From contig CM042692.1 of NCBI GenBank assembly GCA_023614405.1, forward strand, positions 119,033,503-119,097,502: DNA of 64,000 nt. Direction: 5' to 3'. The notes under the pieces are model-generated. The model saw only the letters and a program-made list of their open reading frames with translations. It searched no databases and was not told the DNA's origin. Source of the stretch: Avena insularis. Its lineage: Eukaryota > Streptophyta > Magnoliopsida > Poales > Poaceae. Made by a program: the position numbers and the translations under genes. Positions 27,801 through 43,361 of this stretch are shown here, piece by piece; position 1 is the first letter of the stretch, and each line of letters opens with the position of its first letter.

Positions 27801-30800
27801 ATTAAAAAGAACACACATGCAATGACACTGGTGGATCCATGTGTGGTCTTTCAAGAGAACACACATGCAATAACTCTAGCTGTGGTTAATGAGAAGAACA
27901 CACATTTCAATGATACTGGTGGATCCATAGGTGGAATGTGAAAAGAATAGTCACGAAATGACTCCAGTTGTTGTTAGTAAAAAGAACACGCATGCAATGA
28001 CACTGGTGGATCCATGTGTGGTCTCTGAAGAGAACACGCATGCAATGACTCTGGCTATTGTTAGTAAAAAGTGCGCACATGCAATGACAATGGTGGATCC
28101 ATAGGTGGATTGTGAAAAGAACACACATGCAATGACTCTGGTTGTTGTTAGTAAAAACAGCACACATGCAATGACACTGGTGGATCCATGTGTGGTCTCT
28201 GAAGAGAACACACATTTCAATGACACTGGTGGATCTATATGTGGTATGTGAAAAGAACACACATGCAATGACTCTAGTTGTTGTTAGTAAAAAGAACACA
28301 CATGCAATGACACTGGTGGATCCATGTGTGGTCTCTAAAGAGAACGCACATGCTATAACTCTAGCTGTGGTTAATGAGAATAACACACATTTCAATGACA
28401 CTAGTGGATCTATATGTGGTATGCGAAAATAATAGACTCCAGTTGTTATTAGTAAAAAGAGCACACATGTAATGACACTTCTGGATCCATGTGTGGTCTC
28501 TAAAGAGAACACACATTTCAATGACACTGGTGGATCCATATGTGGTATGTGAAAAGAACACATATGCAATGAGTCCAGTTGTTGTTAGTAAAAAGAACAT
28601 ACATGCAATGACACTCGTGGATCCATGTGTGGTCTCTGAAGAGAACACACATGCAATAAGTCCAGTTGTGGTTAATGAGAAGAACACACATTTCAATGAC
28701 ACTGGTGGATCCATATGTGGTATGTGAAAAGAATAGTCATAAAATGACTCTGGTTGTTGTTAGTAAAAAGAGCACACATGCAATGACACTGGTGGATCCG
28801 TAGGTGGTCTCTGAAGAGAACACACATGCAATGACACCGGTGGATCCATATGTGGTATGTGAAAAGAACACACATGCAATGACTCCAGTTGTTGTTAGTA
28901 AAAAGTACACACATGCAATCACATTGCTGGATCCATGTGTGGTCTCTGAAGAGAACACACATTTGAATGACACTGGTGGATCCATATGCGGTATGTGAAA
29001 AGAACACACATGCAATGACTCCAGTTGTTGTTAGTAAAAAGAACACACATGCAATGACACTGGTGGATCCATCTGTGGTCTCTGAAGAGCACACACATGC
29101 AATGACTCTGGTTGTTGTTAGTAAAAAGAACACACATGCAATGACTCTGGTTGTTGTTAGTAGAAAGAGCACACATGCAATGACACTGGTGGATCCATGT
29201 GTGGTCTCTGAAGAGAACACACATTTCAATGGTGGATCCATATGTGGTATGTGAAAAGAACACACATGCAATGACTCTAGTTGTTGTTAGTAAAAAGAAC
29301 ACACATGCAATGACACTGGTGGATCCATGTGTGGTCTCTAAAGAGAACACACATTTCAATGACACTGGTGGATCCATATGTGGTATGTGAAAAGAACACA
29401 CATGCAATGAGTCCAGTTGTTGTTAGTAAAAAGAACATACATGCAATGACACTAGTGGATCCATGTGTGGTCTCTGAAGAGAACACACATGCAATAACTC
29501 CAGTTGTGGTTAATGAGAAGAACACACATTTCAATGACACTGGTGGATCCATATGTGGTATGTGAAAAGAATAGTCATGAAATAACTCTGGTTGGTATTA
29601 GTAGAAAGAGCACACATGCAATGACACTGGTAGTTCTGTAGGTGGTCTCTGAAGAGAACACACATGCAATGACACTAGTGGATCCATATGTGGTATGTGA
29701 AAAGAACACACATGCAATGACTCTAGTTGTTGTTAGTAAAAAGAACACACATGCAATGACATTGCTGGATCCATGTATGGTCTCTAAAGAGAACACACAT
29801 TTCAATGACACTGGTGGATCCATATGCGGTATGTGAAAAGAACACACATGCAATGCCTCCAGTTGTTGTTAGTAAAAATAACACACATGAAATGACACTG
29901 GTGGATCCTTGTGTGGTCTCTGAAGAGAACACACATGCAATGACTCTGGTTGTTGTTAGTAAAAAGAACACACATGCAATGACTCTGGCTGGTGTTAGTA
30001 AAAAGAGCACACATGCAATGACACTGGTGGATCCATGTGTGGTCTCTAAAGAGAACACACATTTCAATGACACTGGTGGATCCATATGTGGTATGTGAAA
30101 AGAACATGCATGCAATGACTCCAGTTGTTGTTAGTAAAAGAACACACATGCAATGACACTGGTGGATCCATGTGTGGTCTCTGAAGAGAACACACATGCA
30201 ATGACGCTAGCTATGGTTATTGAGAAGAACACACATTTCAATGACACTGGTGGATCCATATGTGCTATGTGAAAAGAATAGTCATGAAATGACTCCAGTT
30301 GTTGTTAGTAAAAAGAACACACATGCAATGAAAAATGTGGATCCATATGTGGTCATTGAAGATAACACACATGCAATGACTCTGGCAATTGTTAGTAAAA
30401 ATAGCACACATGCAATGACACTGGTGGATCCATAGGTGGATTGTGAAAAGAACACACATGCAATGACTCTGGTTGTTGTTAGTAAAAAGATCACACATGC
30501 AATGACACTGGTGGATCCATGTGTGGTCTCTGAAGAGAACACACATGCAATGACTCTAGCTATGGTTAATGAGAAGAACACACATTTCAATGACACTGGT
30601 GGATCCATATGTGGTATGTGAAAAGAACACACATGCAATGACTGTAGTTGTTGTTCGTGAAAAGAACACACATGCAATGAATCTGCTTGTTGATAGTAAA
30701 AAGAACACACATGCAATGACTCTGGTTGTTGTTAGTAAAAAGAGCACACATGCAATGACACGGGTGGATCCATGTGTGGTCACTAAAGAGAACACACATT

Positions 30801-33800
30801 TCAATGACACTGGTGGATCCATATGTGGTATGTGAAAAGAACACACATGCAATGACTCCAGTTGTTATTAGTAAAAAGAACACACATGCAATGACACTGG
30901 TGGATCCATGTGTGGTCTCTCAAGAGAACACACATGCAATAACTCTAGCTGTGGTTAATGAGAAGAACACACATTTCAATGATAATGGTGGATCCATAGG
31001 TGGTATGTGAAAAGAATAGTCACGAAATGACTCTAGTTGTCGTTAGTAAAAAGAACACACATGCAATGACACTGGTGGATCCATGTGTGGTCTCTGAAGA
31101 GAACACGCATGCAATGACTCTGGCTATTGTTAGTAAAAAGAGCGCACATGCAATGACAATGGTGGATCCATAGGTGGATTGTGAAATGAACACACATGCA
31201 ATGACTCTGGTTGTTGTTAGTAAAAACAACACACATGTAATGACACTGGTGGATCCATGTGTGGTCTCCGAAGAGAACACACATTTCAATGACACTAGTT
31301 GTTGTTAGTAAAAAGAACACACATGCAATGACACTGGTGGATCCATGTGTGGTCTCTAAAGAGAACGCACATGTAATAAATCTAGCTGTGGTTAATGAGA
31401 AGAACACACATTTCAATGACACTGGTGGATCTATATGTGGTATGTGAAAATAATAGTCATGAAATGACTCCAGTTGTTGTTAGTAAAAAGAGCACACATG
31501 TAATGACACTGCTGGATCCATGTGTGGTCTCTAAAGAGAACACACATTTCAATGACACTGGTGTATCCATATGTGGTATGTGAAAAGAACACATATGCAA
31601 TGAGTCCAGTTGTTGTTAGTAAAAACAACATACATGCAATGACACTTGTGGATCCATGTGTCGTCTCTGAAGAGAACACACATGCAATGACTCTAGCTAT
31701 GGTTAATGAGAAGAACACACATTTCAATGACACTGGTGGATCCATATGTGGTATGTGAAAAGAATAGTCATGAAATGACTCTGGTTGTTGTTAGTAAAAA
31801 GAGCACACATGCAATGACACTGGTGGATCCGTAGGTGGTCTCTGAAGAGAACACACATGCAATGACACCGGTGGATCCATATGTGGTATGTGAAAAGAAC
31901 ACACATGCAATGACTCCAGTTTTTGTTAGTGAAAAGTACACACATGCAATGACACTGGTGGATCCATCTGTGGTCTCTGAAGAGCACACACATGCAATGA
32001 CTCTGGTTGTTGTTAGTAAAAAGAACACACATGTAATGACTCTGGTTGTTGTTAGTAGAAAGAGCACACATGCAATGACACTGGTGGATCCATGTGTGGT
32101 CTCTGAAGAGAACACACATTTCAATGGTGGATCCATATGTGGTATGTGAAAAGAACACACATGCAATGACTCTAGTTGTTGTTAGTAAAAAGAACACACA
32201 TGCAATGATACTGGTGGATCCATGTGTGGTCTCTAAAGAGAACACACATTTCAATGACACTGGTGGATCCATATGTGGTAAGTGAAAAGAACACACATGC
32301 AATGAGTCCAGTTGTTGTTAGTAAAAAGAACATACATGCAATGACACTAGTGGATCCATGTGTGGTCTCTGAAGAGAACACACATGCAATAACTCTAGTT
32401 GTGGTTAATGAGAAGAACACACATTTCAATGACACTGGTGGATCCATATGTGGTATGTGAAAAGAATAGTCATGAAATGACTCTGGTTGCTATTAGTAAA
32501 AAGAGCACACATGCAATGACACTGGTAGATCTGTAGGTGGTCTCTGAAGAGAACACACATGCAATGACACTAGTGGATCCATATGTGGTATGTGAAAAGA
32601 ACACACATGCAATGACTCTAGTTGTTGTTAGTGAAAAGAACACACATGCAATGACATTCTTTGGATCCATGTATGGTCTCTAAAGAGAACACACATTTCA
32701 ATGACACTGGTGGATCCATATGCGGTATGTGAAAAGAACACACATGCAATGACTCCAGTTGTTGTTAGTAAAAATAACACACATGAAATGACACTGGTGT
32801 ATCCTTGTGTGGTCTCTGAAGAGAACACACATGCAATGACTCTGGTTGTTGTTAGTAAAAAGAACACACATGCAATGACTCTGGCTGGTGTTAGTAAAAA
32901 GAGCACACATGCAATGACACTGGTGGATCCATGTGTGGTCTCTGAAGAGAACACACATTTCAATGACACTGGTGGATCCATATGTGGTATGTGAAAATAA
33001 CATGCATGCAATGACTCCAGTTGTTGTTAGTAAAAGAACACACATGCAATGACACTGGTGGATCCATGTGTGGTCTCTGAAGAGAACACACATGCAATGA
33101 CGCTAGCTATGGTTATTGAGAAGAACACACATTTCAATGACACTGGTGGATCCATATGTGGTATGTGAAAAGAACACACATGCAATGACTGTAGTTGTTG
33201 TTAGTAAAAAGAACACACATACAATGAATCTGCTTGTTGTTAGTAAAAAGAACACACATGCAATGGCTCTGGTTGTTGTTAGTAAAAAGAGCACACATGC
33301 AATGACACGGGTGGATCCATGTGTGGTCACTAAAGAGAACACACATTTCAATGTCACTGGTGGATCCATATGTGGTATGTGAAAAGAACACACATGCAAT
33401 GAAAAATGTGGTATGTGAAAAGAATAGTCATGAAATGACTCCAGTTGTTGTTAGTAAAAAGAACACACCTGCAATGAAAAATGTGGATCCATATGTGGTC
33501 ATTGAAGATAACACACATGCAATGACTCTGGCAATTGTTAGTAAAAATAGCACACATGCAATGACACTGGTGGATCCATAGGTGGATTGTGAAAAGAACA
33601 CACATGCAATGACTCTGGTTGTTGTTAGTAAAAAGATCACACATGCAATGACACTGGTGGATCCATGTGTGGTCTCTGAAGAGAACACACATGCAATGAC
33701 TCTAGCTATGGTTAATGAGAAGAACACACATTTCAATGACACTGGTGGATCCATATGTGGTATGTGAAAAGAACACACATGCAATGACTGTAGTTGTTGT

Positions 33801-36800
33801 TCGTGAAAAGAACACACATGCAATGAATCTGCTTGTTGATAGTAAAAAGAACACACATGCAATGACTCTGGTTGTTGTTAGTAAAAAGAGCACACATGCA
33901 ATGACACGGGTGGATCCATGTGTGGTCACTAAAGAGAACACACATTTCAATGACACTGGTGGATCCATATGTGGTATGTGAAAAGAACACACATGCAATG
34001 ACTCCAGTTGTTATTAGTAAAAAGAACACACATGCAATGACACTGGTGGATCCATGTGTGGTCTCTCAAGAGAACACACATGCAATAACTCTAGCTGTGG
34101 TTAATGAGAAGAACACACATTTCAATGATAATGGTGGATCCATAGGTGGTATGTGAAAAGAATAGTCACGAAATGACTCCAGTTGTTGTTAGTAAAAAGA
34201 ACACGCATGCAATGACACTGGTGGATCCATGTGTGGTCTCTGAAGAGAACACGCATGCAATGACTCTGGCTATTGTTAGTAAAAAGAGCGCACATGCAAT
34301 GACAATGGTGGATCCCTAGGTGGATTGTGAAAAGAACACACATGCAATGACTTTGGTTGTTGTTAGTAAAAACAACACACATGCAATGACACTGGTGGAT
34401 CCATGTGTGGTCTCTGAAGAGAACACACATTTCAATGACACTAGTTGTTGTTAGTAAAAAGAACACACATGCAATGACACTGGTGGATCCATGTGTGGTC
34501 TCTAAAGAGAACGCACATGTAATAAATCTAGCTATGGTTAATGAGAAGAACACACATTTCAATGACACTGGTGGATCTATATGTGGTATGTGAAAATAAT
34601 AGTCATGAAATGACTCCAGTTGTTGTTAGTAAAAAGAGCACACATGTAATGACACTGCTGGATCCATGTGTGGTCTCTAAAGAGAACACACATTTCAATG
34701 ACACTGGTGTATCCATATGTGGTATGTGAAAAGAACACATATGCAATGAGTCCAGTTGTTGTTAGTAAAAACAACATACATGCAATGACACTTGTGGATC
34801 CATGTGTCGTCTCTGAAGAGAACACACATGCAATGACTCTAGCTATGGTTAATGAGAAGAACACACATTTCAATGACACTGGTGGATCCATATGTGGTAT
34901 GTGAAAAGAATAGTCATGAAATGACTCTGGTTGTTAGTAAAAAGAGCACACATGCAATGACACTGGTGGATCCGTAGGTGGTCTCTGAAGAGAACACACA
35001 TGCAATGACACCGGTGGATCCATATGTGGTATGTGAAAAGAACACACATGCAATGACTCCAGTTTTTGTTAGTGAAAAGTACACACATGCAATGACACTG
35101 GTGGATCCATCTGTGGTCTCTGAAGAGCACACACATGCAATGACTCTGGTTGTTGTTAGTAAAAAGAACACACATGTAATGACTCTGGTTGTTGTTAGTA
35201 GAAAGAGCACACATGCAATGACACTGGTGGATCCATGTGTGGTCTCTGAAGAGAACACACATTTCAATGGTGGATCCATATGTGGTATGTGAAAAGAACA
35301 CACATGCAATGACTCTAGTTGTTGTTAGTAAAAAGAACACACATGCAATGATACTGGTGGATCCATGTGTGGTCTCTAAAGAGAACACACATTTCAATGA
35401 CACTGGTGGATCCATATGTGGTAAGTGAAAAGAACACACATGCAATGAGTCCAGTTGTTGTTAGTAAAAAGAACATACATGCAATGACACTAGTGGATCC
35501 ATGTGTGGTCTCTGAAGAGAACACACATGCAATAACTCTAGTTGTGGTTAATGAGAAGAACACACATTTCAATGACACTGGTGGATCCATATGTGGTATG
35601 TGAAAAGAATAGTCATGAAATGACTCTGGTTGCTATTAGTAAAAAGAGCACACATGCAATGACACTGGTAGATCTGTAGGTGGTCTCTGAAGAGAACACA
35701 CATGCAATGACACTAGTGGATCCATATGTGGTATGTGAAAAGAACACACATGCAATGACTCTAGTTGTTGTTAGTGAAAAGAACACACATGCAATGACAT
35801 TGCTGGATCCATGTATGGTCTCTAAAGAGAACACACATTTCAATGACACTGGTGGATCCATATGCGGTATGTGAAAAGAACACACATGCAATGACTCCAG
35901 TTGTTGTTAGTAAAAATAACACACATGAAATGACACTGGTGTATCCTTGTGTGGTCTCTGAAGAGAACACACATGCAATGACTCTGGTTGTTGTTAGTAA
36001 AAAGAACACACATGCAATGACTCTGGCTGGTGTTAGTAAAAAGAGCACACATGCAATGACACTGGTGGATCCATGTGTGGTCTCTGAAGAGAACACACAT
36101 TTCAATGACACTGGTGGATCCATATGTGGTATGTGAAAAGAACATGCATGCAATGACTCCAGTTGTTGTTAGTAAAAGAACACACATGCAATGACACTGG
36201 TGGATCCATGTGTGGTCTCTGAAGAGAACACACATGCAATGACGCTAGCTATGGTTATTGAGAAGAACACACATTTCAATGACACTGGTGGATCCATATG
36301 TGGTATGTGAAAAGAACACACATGCAATGACTGTAGTTGTTGTTAGTAAAAAGAACACACATACAATGAATCTGCTTGTTGTTAGTAAAAAGAACACACA
36401 TGCAATGGCTCTGGTTGTTGTTAGTAAAAAGAGCACACATGCAATGACACGGGTGGATCCATGTGTGGTCACTAAAGAGAACACACATTTCAATGTCACT
36501 GGTGGATCCATATGTGGTATGTGAAAAGAACACACATGCAATGAAAAATGTGGTATGTGAAAAGAATAGTCATGAAATGACTCCAGTTGTTGTTAGTAAA
36601 AAGAACACACCTGCAATGAAAAATGTGGATCCATATGTGGTCATTGAAGATAACACACATGCAATGACTCTGGCAATTGTTAGTAAAAATAGCACACATG
36701 CAATGACACTGGTGGATCCATAGGTGGATTGAGAAAAGAACACACATGCAATAACTCTGGTTGTTGTTAGTAAAAAGAACACATATGCAATGACACTGGT

Positions 36801-39800
36801 GGATCCATGTGTGGTCTCTGAAGAGAACACACATGAAATGACTCTAGCTATGGTTAATGAGAAGAACACACATTTCAATGACACTGGTGGATCCATATGT
36901 GGTATGTGAAAAGAACACACATGCAATGACTGTAGTTGTTGTTAGTAAAAAGAACACACATGCAATGAATCTGCTTGTTGTTAGTAAAAAGAACACACAT
37001 GCAATGGCTCTGGTTGTTGTTAGTAAAAAGAGCACACATGCAATGACACGGGTGGATCCATGTGTGGTCACTAAAGAGAACACACATTTCAATGTCACTG
37101 GTGGATCCAAATGTGGTATGTGAAAAGAACACACATGCAATGACTCCAGTTGTTATTAGTAAAAAGAACACACATGCAATGACACTGGTGGATCCATGTG
37201 TGGTCTCTCAAGAGAACACACATGCAACAACTCTAGCTGTGGTTAATGAGAAGAACACACATTTCAATGATACTGGTGGATCCATAGGTGGTATGTGAAA
37301 AGAATAGTCACGAAATGACTCCAGTTGTTGTTAGTAAAAAGAACACGCATGCAATGACACTGGTGGATCCATGTGTGGTCTCTGAAGAGAACACGCATGC
37401 AATGACTCTGGCTATTGTTAGTAAAAAGAGCGCACATGCAATGACAATGGTGGATCCCTAGGTGGATTGTGAAAAGAACACACATGCAATGACTTTGGTT
37501 GTTGTTAGTAAAAACAACACACATGCAATGACACTGGTGGATCCATGTGTGGTCTCTGAAGAGAACACACATTTCAATGACACTGGTGGATCTATATGCG
37601 GTATGTGAAAAGAACACACATGCAATGACTCTAGTTGTTGTTAGTAAAAAGAACACACATGCAATGACCTTTGGTGGATCCATGTGTGGTCTCTAAAGAG
37701 AACGCATGTAATAACTCTAGCTATGGTTAATGAGAAGAACACACATTTCAATGACACTGTGGATCTATATGTGGTATGTGAAAATAATAGTCATGAAATG
37801 ACTCAGGTTGTTAGTAAAAAGAGCACACATGTAATGACACTGCTGGATCCATGTGTGGTCTCTAAAGAGAACACACATTTCAATGACACTGGTGTATCCA
37901 TATGTGGTATGTGAAAAGAACACATATGCAATGAGTCCAGTTGTTGTTAGTAAAAAGAACATACATGCAATGACACTGGTGGATCCATGTGTGGTCTCTG
38001 AAGAGAACACACATGCAATAAGTCCAGTTGTGGTTAATGAGAAGAACACACATTTCAATGACACTGGTGGATCCATATGTGGTATGTGAAAAGAATAGTC
38101 ATGAAATGACTCTGGTTGTTGTTAGTAAAAAGAGCACACATGCAATGACACTGGTGGATCCGTAGGTGGTCTCTGAAGATAACACACATGCAATGACACC
38201 GGTGGATCCATATGTGGTATGTGAAAAGAACACACATGCAATGACTCTAGTTGTTGTTAGTAAAAAGTACACACATGCAATGACATTGCTGGATCCATGT
38301 GTGGTCTCTGAAGAGAACACACATTTCAATGACACTGGTGGATCCATATGCGGTATGTGAAAAGAACACACATGCAATGACTCCAGTTGTTGTTAGTAAA
38401 AAGAACACACATGCAATGACACTGGTGGATCCATCTGTGGTCTCTGAAGAGCACACACATGCAATGACTCTGGTTGTTGTTAGTAAAAAGAACACACATG
38501 CAATGACTCTGGTTGTTGTTAGTAGAAAGAGCACACATGCAATGACACTGGTGGATCCATGTGTGGTCTCTGAAGAGAACACACATTTCAATGGTGGATC
38601 CATATGTGGTATTTGAAAAGAACACACATGCAATGACTCTAGTTGTTGTTACTAAAAAGAACACACATGCAATGACACTGGTGGATCCATGTGTGGTCTC
38701 TAAAGAGAACACACATTTCAATGACACTGGTGGATCCATATGTGGTATGTGAAAAGAACACACATGCAATGAGTTCAGTTGTTGTTAGTAAAAAGAACAT
38801 ACATGCAATAACACTAGTGGATCCATGTGTGGTCTCTGAAGAGAACACACATGCAATAACTCCAGTTGTGGTTAATGAGAAGAACACACATTTCAATGAC
38901 ACTGGTGGATCCATATGTGGTATGTGAAAAGAATAGTCATGAAATGACTCTAGTTGTTATTAGTAAAAAGAGCACACATGCAATGACACTGGTAGATCCG
39001 TAGGTGGTCTCTGAAGAGAACACACATGCAATGACACTAGTGGATCCATATGTGGTATGTGAAAAGAACACACATGCAATGACTCTAGTTGTTGTTAGTA
39101 AAAAGAACACACATGCAATGACATTGCTGGATCCATGTATGGTCTCTAAAGAGAACACACATTTCAATGACACTGGTGGATCCATATGTGGTATGTGAAA
39201 AGAACACACATGCAATGACTCCAGTTGTTGTTAGTAAAAAGAACACACATGAAATGACACTGGTGGATCCTTGTGTGTTCTCTGAAGAGAACACACATGC
39301 AATGACTCTGGTTGTTGTTAGTAAAAAGAACACACATGCAATGACTCTGGTTGGTGTTAGTAAAAAGAGCACACATGCAATGACACTGGTGGATCCATGT
39401 GTGGTCTCTGAAGAGAACACACATTTCAATGACACTGGTGGATCCATATGTGGTATGTGAAAAGAACATGCATGCAATGACTCTAGTTGTCGTTAGTAAA
39501 AGAACACACATGCAATGACACTGGTGGATCCATGTGTGGTCTCTGAAGAGAACACACATGCAATGACGCTAGCTGTGGTTATTGAGAAGAACACACATTT
39601 CAATGACACTGGTGGATCCATATGTGCTATGTGAAAAGAATAGTCATGAAATGACTCCAGTTGTTGTTAGTAAAAAGAACACACATGCAATGAAAAAGGT
39701 GGATCCATATGTGGTCATTGAACATAGCACACATGCAATGACTCTGGCAATTGTTAGTAAAAATAGCACACATGCAATCACACTGGCGGATCCATAGGTG

Positions 39801-41800
39801 GATTGTGAAAAGAACACACATGCAATGACTCTGGTTGTTGTTAGTAAAAAGAACACACATGCAATGACACTGGTGGATCCATGTGTGGTCTCTGAAGAGA
39901 ACACACATGCAATGACTCTAGCTATGGTTAATGAGAAGAACACACATTTCAATGACACTGGTGGATCCATATGTGGTGTGTGAAAAGAACACACATGCAA
40001 TGACTGTAGTTGTTGTTAGTAAAAAGAACACACATGCAATGAATCTGCTTGTTGTTAGTAAAAAGAACAAACATGCAATGACTCTGGTTGTTGTTAGTAA
40101 AAAGAGCACACATGCAATGACACGGGTGGATCCATGTGTGGTCACTAAAGAGAACACACATTTCAATGTCACTGGTGGATCCATATGTGGTATGTGAAAA
40201 GAACACACATGCAATGACTCCAGTTGTTATTAGTAAAAAGAACACACATGCAATGACACTGGTGGATCCATGTGTGGTCTCTCAAGAGAACACACATGCA
40301 ACAACTCTAGCTGTGGTTAATGAGAAGAACACACATTTCAATGATACTGGTGGATCCATAGGTGGTATGTGAAAAGAATAGTCACGAAATGACTCCAGTT
40401 GTTGTTAGTAAAAAGAACACGCATGCAATGACACTGGTGGATCCATGTGTGGTCTCTGAAGAGAACACGCATGAAATGACTCTGGCTATTGTTAGTAAAA
40501 AGAGCGCACATGCAATGACAATGGTGGATCCCTAGGTGGATTGTGAAAAGAACACACATGCAATGACTCTGGTTGTTGTTAGTAAAAACAGCACACATGC
40601 AATGACACTGGTGGATCCATGTGTGGTCTCTGAAGAGAACACACATTTCAATGACACTGGTGGATCTATATGTGGTATGTGAAAAGAACACACATGCAAT
40701 GACTCTAGTTGTTGTTAGTAAAAAGAACACACATGCAATGACACTGGTGGATCCATGTGTGGTCTCTAAAGAGAACGCACATGCAATAACTCTAGTTGTG
40801 GTTAATGAGAAGAACACACATTTCAATGACACTGGTGGATCTATATGTGGTATGTGAAAATAATAGTCATGAAATGACTCCAGTTGTTGTTAGTAAAAAG
40901 AGCACACATGTAATGACACTGCTGGATCCATGTGTGGTCTCTAAAGAGAACACACATTTCAATGACACTGGTGGATCCATATGTGGTATGTGAAAAGAAC
41001 ACATATGCAATGAGTCCAGTTTTTGTTAGTAAAAAGAACATACATGCAATGACACTGGTGGATCCATGTGTGGTCTCTGAAGAGAACACACATGCAATAA
41101 GTCCAGTTGTGGTTAATGAGAAGAACACACATTTCAATGACACTGGTGGATCCATATGTGGTATGTGAAAAGAATAGTCATGAAATGACTCTGGTTGTTG
41201 TTAGTAAAAGAGCACATGCAATGACACTGGTGGATCCGTAGGTGGTCTCTGAAGAGAACACACATGCAATGACACCGGTGGATCCATATGTGGTATGTGA
41301 AAAGAACACACATGCAATGACTCCAGTTGTTGTAAGTAAAAAGTACACACATGCAATGACATTGCTGGATCCATGTGTGGTCTCTGAAGAGAACACACAT
41401 TTCAATGACACTGGTGGATCCATATGCTGTATGTGAAAAGAACACACATGCAATGACTCCAGTTGTTGTTAGTAAAAAGAACACACATGCAATGACACTG
41501 GTGGATCCATCTGTGGTCTCTGAAGAGCACACACATGCAATGACTCTGGTTGTTGTTAGTAAAAAGAACACACATGCAATGACTCTGGTTGTTGTTAGTA
41601 GAAAGAGCACACATGCAATGACACTGGTGGATCCATTTGTGGTCTCTGAAGAGAACACACATTTCAATGGTGGATCCATATGTGGTATGTGAAAAGAACA
41701 CACATGCAATGACTCTAGTTGTTGTTAGTAAAAGAACACACATGTAATGACACTGGTGGATGCATGTGTGGTCTCTGAAGAGAACACACATGCAATGACG
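24881..41800. repeat. Higher-order repeat block, 3.07-3.15-kb period, about 5.4 copies
   Basis: The diverged core ATAGTCACGAAATGAC (CACG where the rest of the array has CATG) marks each copy. It occurs at 24881, 27947, 31016, 34162, 37304 and 40378, giving spacings of 3,066, 3,069, 3,146, 3,142 and 3,074 bp. Neighbouring copies form near-identical pairs: 24.8-27.9 kb with 27.9-31.0 kb, and 31.0-34.1 kb with 34.1-37.3 kb. In the longer copies a roughly 600-bp local duplication is visible (33116/33715 and 36258/36857). Confidence 0.9.
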
Positions 41801-41820
41801 CTAGCTGTGGTTAATGAGAA

Positions 41821-43222
41821 GAACCCACATTTCAATGACACTGGTGGATCTATATGTGGTATGTGAAAAGAACACACATGCAATGACTCTAGTTGTTGTT
41901 AGTAAAAAGAACACACATGCAATGACACTGGTGGATCCATGTGTGGTCTCTGAAGAGAACTCACATGCAATAACTCTAGCTGTGGTTAATGAAGAGAACA
42001 CACATTTCAATGACACTGGTGAATCTATATGTGGTATGTGAAAAGAATAGTCATGAAATGACTCTAGTTGTTGTTAGTAAAAGGAGCACACATGTAATGA
42101 CACTGGTGGATCCATGTGTGGTCTCTAAAGAGAACACACATTTCAATGACACTGGTGGATCCATATGTGGTATGTGAAAAGAACACACATGCAATGAGTC
42201 TAGTTGTTATTAGTAAAAAGAACATACATGCAATGACACTGGTGGATCCATGTGTGGTCTCTCAACAGAACACACATGCAATAACTCCAGTTGTGGTTAA
42301 TGAGAAGAACACACATTTCAATGACACTGGTGGATCCATATGTGGTATGTGAAAAGAATAGTCATGAAATGACTCTGGTGCATTCGTAGGTGGTCTCTGA
42401 AGAGAACACACATGCAATGACACTAGTGGATCCATATGTGGTATGTGAAAAGAACACACGTGCAATGACTCCAGCTATTGTTATTAAAAAGAACACACAT
42501 GCAATGACATTGCTGGATCCATGTGTGGTCTCTGAACAGAACACACATTTCAATGGCACTGGTGGATCCATATGTGGTATGTGAAAAGAACACACATGCA
42601 ATGACTCTAGTTGTTGTTAGTAAAAAGAACACACATGAAATGACACTGGTGGATCCATCTGTGGTCTCTGAAGAGAACACACATGCAATGAATCTGGTTG
42701 TTGTTAGTAAAAAGAACACACATGCAATGACTCTGGTTGTTGTCAGTAGAAAGAGCACACATGCAATGACACTGGTGGATCCAGAGACCACACATTTCAA
42801 TGGTGGATCCATATGTGGTATGTGAAAAGAACACACATGCAATGACTCCAGTTGTTGTTAGTAAAAGAACATACATGCAATGACACTGGTGGATCCATGT
42901 GTGGTCTCTGAAGAGAACACACATGCAATGACTCTAGCTGTGGTTAATGAGAAGAACACACATTTCAATGACACTAGTGGATCCATATGTGGTATGTGAA
43001 AAGAATAGTCATGAAATGACTCCAGTTGTTGTTAGTAAAAAGAACACACATGCAATGACACTGGTGGATCCATATGTGGTCTCTGAAGAGAACACACATG
43101 CAATGACTCTGGGTATGTTTAGTAAAAAGAGCACACATGCAATGACACTGGTGGATCCATAGGTGGATTGTGAAAAGAACACACATGCAATGACTCTGGT
43201 TGTTGTTAGTAAAAAGAACACA
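41821..43222. repeat. Right member of the long-range satellite duplication
   Basis: This segment matches 19564-20965 at an offset of 22,257 bp. It carries the same GGATCC-AGAGACCACAC junction (42783-42793) and the same fused B-A monomer near 42370. It lies just beyond the 3.1-kb higher-order block, so it interrupts that register, and it is followed within about 150 bp by the first solo LTR. Confidence 0.85.
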
Positions 43223-43361
43223 CATGCAATGACACTGGTGGATCCATGTGTGGTCTCTGAAGAGAACACACATGCAATGACTCTGGTTGTTTTTACTAAA
43301 AAGAGAACACATGCAATGACACTGGTGGATCCATAGGTGGATTGTGAAAAGAACACACATG

